Shown piece by piece: positions 49,201-58,200 of a stretch of 64,000 nt of DNA. A program made the position numbers and the translations under genes. Source of the DNA: Cymodocea nodosa. Lineage: Eukaryota > Streptophyta > Magnoliopsida > Alismatales > Cymodoceaceae. The stretch spans positions 9,005,001 through 9,069,000 of the forward strand of contig JAZBRI010000008.1 in the NCBI GenBank assembly GCA_036874045.1, written 5' to 3'. A model generated the notes under the pieces. That model had not been told where the DNA came from. It saw only the letters and a list, made by a program, of their open reading frames with translations, and made no database searches. Each line of letters starts with the position of its first letter. Position 1 is the first letter of the stretch.

Positions 49201-52200
49201 ATATATTATTTCCAGTTAGTTGGCTTTCTCGATTTATGCATTGTGCAAATGAAAATCATCTGCTAATAGCAAAAAGGGTACTCAGGTATCTTAATGGGAC
49301 ACAAAACTTTGGAATTCAATTCCAAAAAACAAGTGATTTTAGGTTAAAAGGCTACTCTGATGGTGACATGGTCAGATCAATGATAGATTTAAAAAGTACC
49401 TCAGGATATTGTTTTGGCTTGGGCACTATCATATTTTGTTGGTCTTCAAAGAAGCAAGAAAGGGTCACACAATCCACTACTGAGGCTGAAGTAACGGTAG
49501 CAAATGCTGTTGCATGATTTCTTTTGATTATCATGATTTTACTGTTGAAGTTTATGGCTGTATAATGCATTGCTCAATGAAAGAGCTTTTTTTTTGCATT
49601 GTCACAAACATAATTATTTTTTTACGTATGTCTAGAAATACCATATTTATTGTTTCTATATACTCACATAATTTCCAAGTATATAATGGCTTAAAGAAGT
49701 CAAATTGCATCTATCACATAATTTTTGATTATTATGTACTTCATTATTTTGTTGAACATAGGGATTGCTTGTTTACGGGCAACATGGTCAGGAAGTCTTT
49801 AGAAGAAATTTGGAACAAGATGTTTGTCGTGAGGTATGTTTTTTTACTTCTTTTGTTTCAACATGTATACATCATTTCATGCATAAACTATTACAAGTTC
49901 TCTGGGAAGACCGATGATGTCTAGATTAGGGAGAAAAGTGGTGATTAGGGTTTCCATTACACAAAAGAGAAGTATAAATATAATAGTAAATGAATACTTT
50001 TACATATAGATCTGAATACCTGTATACATAATAAATAACTCTAGCACTCCTCTTCAAGTTAGACAATATAAATTAAACAAACCTAGTTTGTTACAAAAAT
50101 ATTTAAAAGCACTGGCATTTAATCTCTTAATAAAAATATTTGTGAGTTATTGAGAAGATTTTGGTGTATGGAATGTTGATAAGTCTATTTTTCACATACT
50201 TTTAGATGTAATGACAATCAACTTCTATGTGTTTTGTGCATTCATAAAAGTTGAGATTGTTAGCAATATAAATAGTTCCTTGTTATAATATATAGTTATA
50301 GGAACATAAATGGCAAAACCAAGTTCTGTTAGGAAGAATTTCAGCTACTTCATCTGATTTATTGTTTGAAACATAGACTTGTATTTTGATTCTACATTAG
50401 ATTTTGATACAATATTCTACATTTTGCTTTTTTAGGTGATAAGATTACCTTCTAACATAAGTATAATAACCTAAAGTGAATCTTCTATCCCCCCTATCAC
50501 TTGCATAACTTGAATTTGAATTAATCATTACATTCAAGTGTATTAGGAAAGGTTTATACTTAAGAAAGTGGGTGAATTAAGTATACTATAAATTTCGTAG
50601 TATTTTTTATCTCTTTTTAAATCTAGGTAATGTGAAAATAAAATAGAGATTAAAAAACACAGACAATTTATAGTGGTTCCCTTCAACTAGGGTATTGTCT
50701 ATTTCTTGAGTCATTACTCAAGAATTCACTATCCTTAGGAGTTTTTGGTTTACTTAAAACCTAGTGTACTACAGTTTTACTTAAAGTAAAATCAACTTGA
50801 TAAAACATCGATCCTTCGTCAAGTTCTTCCTCTAACTGTACGAACTCTCGTATAATTACCGTGTTAATTATACCAATCTTGGTATAGTTATCTACATAAC
50901 TTTATGTGCTCCTGTAAAGTTTCCTAAAACTTTTTTGAAAGAACACCTTTTAGAGTGATAATAAAACTTTGTAGATAGGTTCTCTTTTTTAATTAACGAT
51001 GTAGTGTAAAGAGAAATTAATCATGAAAGTATAAACATAATAAAACTTTCTTCTTGTAGATATGAAAATACTTAAATATTGAAGTAATAGTTTTGTTGTC
51101 ATGGAGTTCCTTCGAATAACATCAGTTCTCGTTCTCCAAGTATTTTCAAGTCTTCCAAAAATTTTCTCTTTAGAGTTTTCACCGAAAGGGAACTCACTTC
51201 CAAATATCGATTTTACTCAATTTATATTACATTGAGAAAATCTAACTGTTTATATATGATCCTGCAATACATTCTTTCTCTTTCAGATTTTCTGAAACCA
51301 CTCACTATATGATTGTCGAGAAATAACTAATTCGTGAAGTTAGCAAAACTCAATGAACTTACTCCGTAGACTTAACTATAACTTAACGAACCTACCTCAT
51401 AGACTTAACTATAACTTAACGAACCTATTTCGTAGATTTAACTGTAACTTAATGGACCTATTCAATTTAAGATTTTTTCCGAACTACGATATTTAATATT
51501 GACTTTGTCAAATCGACTACCGACTACCTCAAACATGGATGCCATGAATGTTACATTAGCAAGATTTGCTAATTCTTTATTTGTGTTTGAACTTGAGCTT
51601 GAGCTGGAAGAATCTAATATTTCATCATCATTTGAAAAGTTTTTATCATCAAATGTCATTTATAAAGTCTTTTTAAATCCTTTCTTTGCAAATTTAAATT
51701 TAGACTTGGATTTACTTTATTTTTCTTAAACTTCTTATCAGATTTCTTTTTCTTCTTTGACCTTGAGAGACAATTAAATCTAAAGTGTCCATTTTTGTTA
51801 CATTTATAACAAATAGGAATATCAGTTTTTTCTTTTCCATTTCTTTAAGATTCAATTCTCTTTACATATTTCCTTTTTCTCTAGGCTTTCTTGAATTTCC
51901 TAACTAAAAGAACAATGTCTAAATCAAAATTAGAATTACTTTCTATATCAAAAGATACTTGAAATGCAATTTCTTTCTTTTTCTAATTTTTTTCTTCGAA
52001 GACAAGTTCAACTTTAAGATTAACTTCATATGCAAAGATTTCCTATTAATTCATCCATGGTATATGTTGATAAATCCTTAGCTTCTTCAATTACTGTTAC
52101 TTTCCATTTCTACTTTGAAGTCAAGGATCTCAGAATTTTCCTTATAAAATCTTTTCTTGAACATTTTAAACCAAGTGCTCTTAAACCATTAACTATGATA

Positions 52201-55200
52201 AGAAATCTAGTAAACATATCAGAAATAGTTTCATTTTCATGCATTATAAATAGCTCATACTGATGTACAAGCAAATTTATTTTAGATTCCTTAACTTGGT
52301 TTATTTCCTCATTTGTAATTTCTAATACATGCCATATTTCAAATGTAAATGTATATGATGAGACTTTATTAAATTGCTCATATGATAATGTACAAAATAG
52401 AATATTCATGCCTTTAACATTTAATTATTGTAGTTTCTTTTCATCATCTATTCAAAGATTATATAGCTTATTTAATTCAGAAACTTTTTCGATAAATACA
52501 TTCCATAGTTCAAAGTCTATTGATTGGATAAAAACAGTTATTCTCTGTTTCCAATAAGTGTACTTTGTTCTATCGAACAGAGGTGGCCTGTGAAAATTGT
52601 CATTCACTTCCAAAACTCGCCATTTTAATATCAAAAATCTAGATCTAAAAATGTTTTTCCTAACAGAAAAATGATCTACCAAAGCTCTGATACTATTTGT
52701 TAGGAAATGTTTATACTTAAGAAGGGGAGTGAATTAAGTATACTACAAATTTAGTAGTATTTTTGGTCTCTTTTTAAATCTAGGTAATACAGAAATAAAA
52801 CAAAGATTAAAACACAGACAATTTATAATAATTCCTCTCAATCAAGGTATGCCTACTTCTTGAGTCTCTACTCAAGAATTTACTATTCTCAAGGGTTTTT
52901 GGTTCACTCAAAATCCAATGTACTATAGCTTTACTCAAAGCAAAATCAACTTATTAAGACATCGATCTTTCATCAAGTTCTTCCACTAACTGTATGAACC
53001 CTCGTACAGTTACCGTGCTAATTATACCAACCTTCGTATAGTTATCTACACAACTTTGCGTGCTCTCGTAAAGTTTTCCAAAATTCTTCTAGAAGAACAT
53101 CTTTTAGAGTTTCTTCTACAACATCTCTTATGGATAAGTTTTCTTTTTCAATTAACGATGTAATGCAAAAAAGAATTAATCATAAAAGCATAAATATAAT
53201 AAAACTTTCTTCTTGTAGATATGACAACACTTAAATCTTCAGGTAATAGCTTGGTTGCCGTAGAGTTCCTTCGGATGACTTTCAACTCTCATTCTCCAAG
53301 TATCTTCAAGTCTTCTAAGAATTTTCTCTGTAGAGTTTTCGCCAAAAGGGTACTTACTTCCAAATATCGATTTTATTCAATTTATATTACATTGAGAAAA
53401 TCTAATTATTTAATATGATCTTGCAATATGTTCTTTCTCTTTTAGACTTTTTGCAACTACTCACTACATTATCGTCGAGAAATAATTGGTTTATGGAGTT
53501 AGCGAAACTCAACGGACTTATTCTATGGACTTAACTATAACTCAATGGATCTATCTCGTGGACTTAACTGTAACTTAATGGACCCGTTCAATTTAAGATT
53601 TTTTCTGAACTATGATATTTAATCTTAACTTTGTAAAATCGATCTCTGATTGTAAATATTTAACTGAGTTTTTAGGAATATAGTGGAACGTGTGTGAGTA
53701 CATGTGTGTCACATGTCATCTACAAAATAAATAATCCTACAACAAAATTTTGATTAAATATAAAAATATAACAGTTAAATAAAATCATCAAAGTACTAAC
53801 ATTACGACCCTTCGTGAAGTTATGAATATAACTTTACGAACTTATGCATAGCAGAACATTGTGAACATTCGTAAACGTATTCTCTTAATTTTATAAACTC
53901 TTACAAGTTAACATGTGTAAAGTATAATTCTTTATCTTTTATAAATTGCCTATATTAGACTTATAATTTTACGAACCCTTTAAGAGATAATCTTACAGAG
54001 GTCTGTCAAGTTATTCTTATAACTTTGCAGATTCTATATATCATAAGTTTACAAAGATCCGTAACATTAAAGTCATAACTTTACAAGATTAAGATTTATA
54101 GCTTATAAAAGTAACTTTATAACTTTACTACCATCCATAAATTTATCATTGTAACTTTATGAGCCTCCGTAAAATTATATACTTAGATAAATTTTAGAGT
54201 TTTAAACCAGAGTTATAAATCAAATAAATTTACGATTGTACTTAAACTTATAAACTTGATACTATTTATAAAATTCATTATTTTGCATACTTAAGTAAAA
54301 ATCATTTTGTCACTCATCAAAATATAAATATATTAATGGATAAGAACATTATCCCTAACAAAGTGTTTTATGTTTTGAGTAAATCAATCCTTTCCTTGGA
54401 TTATTCTTGACATATACTAAAACTCTCATTGTAGCATTCCAATGAGTCATTCTTGGTTTTTGCATAAATTATCTTAGAAGACTATGTATAATATATTAGG
54501 ACGAGATATTGTAAGATAAATGAGCTTTCTTATTAACCTACAATACCTTCTAACATCTTCAAGCAACCTTGATATTTTGTATCCCAAAAAGAGGTATTTT
54601 GTTCAATTAAAGTTTGCTCTAGCTTTGCCTTCAAAAGACCCATCTCCTTTAATGGATTAAGGGCATACTTCCTCTATGAAAGTACTATCTTTCCTTTAAC
54701 ATAGACAAATTTAATGTCTAAGAAATATTTTTATTTGTTCATGTCTTTGATAATAAAAAGTGTTAACCAATGAACTCCTTTGTTGCTTGAATGTCACCAA
54801 CATCATTGTCAATTAATAGAATTGCATCTATATAAACTACTAAGTATACCGTTTTAAGCTTTTCTTAATAAAAATAGAGTGATCAACGACACAATGCCTA
54901 AAACCATTAGGAGAGGGGGTCAATTATTAATAGCCAATGAGTACTCTAATAGAGTTGCAATGTGCAACAGGATAAAAGATTTGAGTGAAGCCTCAAGCAA
55001 CTAAGTGAGCCTTATACTGATCACTAGATCCATTTGCTTGACATTTGATGCTAAACACTCATCAGCTCTCATGTCCCAACAACCAACACATCTGATGGAT
55101 GAGGCACAAGTTGTCATAATGCTTGTATTAATATCTATAGTCTCTTTCCTTTGAGGAAGGGTAAGTTCCTATTCATGATTCTTAGTAATAGATTTTGATA

Positions 55201-58200
55201 AAGGATTAACGATAGACATAAATGTAGATGAAGAGAAACAAGGTGTATCCTCTAGGAAAACATTAACAAAAATAATATAATGTTGTGTGTAGGAGGATTA
55301 TAATGACAATACTCTTTTTGAGTATAAGAGTAGTCAACCAAAACACACTTAAGAAATAGAGGTAATAGTTTCTCAAGACCAAGGGCAAGATTTTTGACAA
55401 ATTCCATACACCTAAGAACTTTAGGAGGTAAAGAAAACAATTCCTGATCTAGTGAAAGGTACTAAAAAGGAATTGCTCCTCCTAGCAGAGAGGACACACA
55501 ATTAACTTGATAAGAGATGGTAAAAATAGCATTAGACCACAAGTATTTGAATTCATACATCTCAATCATAAGGGTATAAGCAACATCAATAAGGTGACAA
55601 TGTTTGTGTTTCATAAGGCCATTCTATTAAGAGTTATGAGCACATGGTTTGATATAAAAAGAAGTCATATTAATGTACAAGAATTCTAAAGCATTATCAA
55701 TATGAAAAATTTTAACAGTAATACCAAACTGTATGAATTTCATTAAAGAAATTATGAAGTATATTGACAAATGTTAACAATCTTTTAACAAATACAATTT
55801 AGACACAAGAAAAATCGTCAACAAAGCTAACATGGTAATAATAACTAGAAATAAACATGACTTGAAAAGACTCTCAAATATCACAATGAGCCAACTCTAA
55901 CAATCCTTTAATAGACAACAATTTATGACTCTTATAGATACGCATGAAACTCAAGGAAAGGCATCTTGAAGCTTACTAAAGGAGGCATAATCAAGATGAT
56001 GGTGCCACAAAAAGGAAGAATCACTAGATGTGATAAATGCAAGACCTTGAGGAATCTCATCTTTGGTAAGCACATACACACCATGTCTACATTAATGACC
56101 TAATCAATCCTCCTTGTCCGTAGATTTTGAAAGGTGTAATGAAAAGGATAGAAGGTGATAACAAGAAAATTGTTTAGTAATAACACTAATGAATAATAAA
56201 TTAACAAGAAAATTAGGAATATAAAGAATTTTATCAAGAGATAATTCAAAGGTAAGAGTAGTGCCTTCACCAAAGATTGCATAATTACTTCTATCAGAAA
56301 GAGCAATAGAGGAAATATTGGACATTTGTATGAGATGGTTAAAAAGTGATAAATTACCAGAAATATATGACTAGAAACACCAGAATCTATAATTCAAGAA
56401 TTATTAGAAGCAATATGTAAAGTGAGTATATCAAAGGAGAGAATGTAGGTAGTTGTGGCATTGGCATTTTGTTGTATGAAGGAATATAAGCTTGTCGAAG
56501 TTAGCTTACGAAATTTGATAGAGCAAGGCTAAATTATGTTTGATTGAATCTAAAAAAGCTTCTATGGATGCAAGATTGGTTGACAAAGGACAATCAAACT
56601 TCTCCCAACATTACTTGAATGGATGATTTTTGTGCCTACAATGTATACAAGGATTATGTGGCTTGTTATCATTCTGTCCACAGCCTTGCTGGGAAGAGGC
56701 TCCTCGACTACCCCATCCTCTAGTAGCAACAGTAAGAGTAGAAGCATCAACAGATGGTGACAGACTGTGATAGATATTTGGAGAGCATGATTAAAGGTAC
56801 TCTGCAAGGATGAAACGAGGTCATCATTGGGAATTTGACCTTGAATCTGTGAGGCAAGGTCTGAACAGAGCCCAACAAGGAAGGCAGCCATCGTGAGCTC
56901 TTCTCAGTAGCACTTCATGACAACCACATCTGCAATGAATGGTTTATACACTTTAAGCTCATACAGTAATGCACACAGACAACTATAGTAGTCATGGATA
57001 AAACTCTCCCCTTGGCAATGCATGAAAATCTGCTCATAGACTCACATACACATGAAATGTTGTGCCCGTTGTTGTAGGTTGCATGGAGAGTATCCCAAAC
57101 ATGCTTTGTAGAATGAAAACGGGAGATACTATGAGTGATACTGTCCTTAACACCATTGAGAATCCAAGAGATAGCAACAAATTCAGCGGCACACCAGACA
57201 CAGTATTCCTTAGCTTCCATGGTAATATGACATTCATGCATGTGCATTGCAAGGAAAGTTTCAAATGCACTTGCTTAATGAATATAGTTAGTTTCATTAG
57301 GCTTTACACCAGTAGTGGTAAGCTTCACAGTCCACGAATCTTTAGGAAGATCCATGGCATTGGAGGAGAGAATTTGGCAAGCAAGAGCTAGAAAACTGTT
57401 TGGTGGGTGTCCAACCACAAACCCATGTGTGCAACAAAGGAATGGACAACTACAGCATCCATGCAGGTGCAGGAGAGGAGTGCGATGCATGGAGAGGCAG
57501 AAAAGGGGGGAAAAGGAGGGAGACAAGGCACCAGACAATCTGATTAGGTTGCCTAGCAGTCAGTGCTAGGGTTTCTAGCAACCAAAACAATTTTATGGTT
57601 GCTTGGCTGCTGATATCATGTTGATTAAGGAGAAAAGTGGTGATTAAGGTTTCCATTACATAAAAGAGAAGTATAAATAGTAAATGGATCCTCTTACATA
57701 TGGATCAGAATACCTGAATAAATAAGACGTAACTCTAACAGAGCATATGTTATCCAACCAAGTTTTCTTTGAGCCACTGTTATTTGAATATCTACAATTT
57801 TTCCTTTATGCTGCTAATGCAAGTTTAAATCCTACCTGTAGAATTTTCTCCTAATTTGCAGTTCTACATAGCCGTATGTACTGTCTCAGTTATCACCAAC
57901 CTTCTCTAGCCATATTTACATGGTGACATCTTAGTTGCATATGAACTATTTCTAATTTGATTCAACGTGGAAGTTTTTTTTTTCTGGGCCATTGGATTCA
58001 TTATTTGGAAAACTTGAACATGATTCATTTTTTTGTTGTAGACTTGGTTTTTTAAGTTGGATACTGTATTGGACCTTTTCCCCCTGAATATAGTTTTATT
58101 TCATATGATATGATGGCGTTGGGAAAGGGTAGCAATAACTATTACATAATTGAACACATTTATTAGACAAGTATTTCATGGTCTTTGTGAACTCTGCCTA

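Larger units (their letters stand above)
45458..49516 (+). mobile_element. Copia remnant, plus strand, 3' truncated
   Basis: 5' LTR 45458-45837 (TGTTAAATATG to AATAACA, about 380 bp), binding site TGGTATCAGAG at 45840-45850, gag, protease, integrase, RT and RNase H in order. It ends inside RNase H after TTEAEVTVANAVA, and no 3' LTR follows, so about 100 codons of RNase H and the LTR are lost. At least ten stops or frameshifts. It lies in intron 7, just before exon 8. Confidence 0.8.
50541..54360 (-). mobile_element. Sirevirus-like Copia deletion derivative nested in the short-LTR Copia
   Basis: Target duplication AAGTG at 50536-50540 and 54361-54365. Full 5' LTR (minus orientation) 52698-54360, 1,663 bp, TG...CA. 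Binding site at 52679-52695 (TAGTATCAGAGCTTTGG on the minus strand). Gag follows to about 51519, where it joins the 3' LTR with that LTR's first ~690 bp missing. All of pol is gone. Gag is the same type as that of the element at 7104-17124 (PPLFDRTKYTYWKQRITVFI). Confidence 0.85.
49918..57740 (-). mobile_element. Short-LTR Copia, minus strand, filling intron 8
   Basis: LTRs of about 122-129 bp at 57619-57740 (5') and 49918-50046 (3'). The binding site directly inside the 5' LTR reads TGATATCAGCAGCC on the minus strand; a polypurine tract CTTGAAGAGGAG abuts the 3' LTR. Gag, protease, integrase, RT and RNase H run right to left. RT and RNase H are separated by another retroelement (50541-54360). 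Flanks GATGA and GAGCA give no perfect target duplication. Removing it would leave intron 8 at about 580 bp. Confidence 0.82.

Noticed and set aside
49913-57745. Target duplication for the short-LTR Copia (GATGA / GAGCA)
   Set aside because: Only three of five bases agree; not enough to claim.
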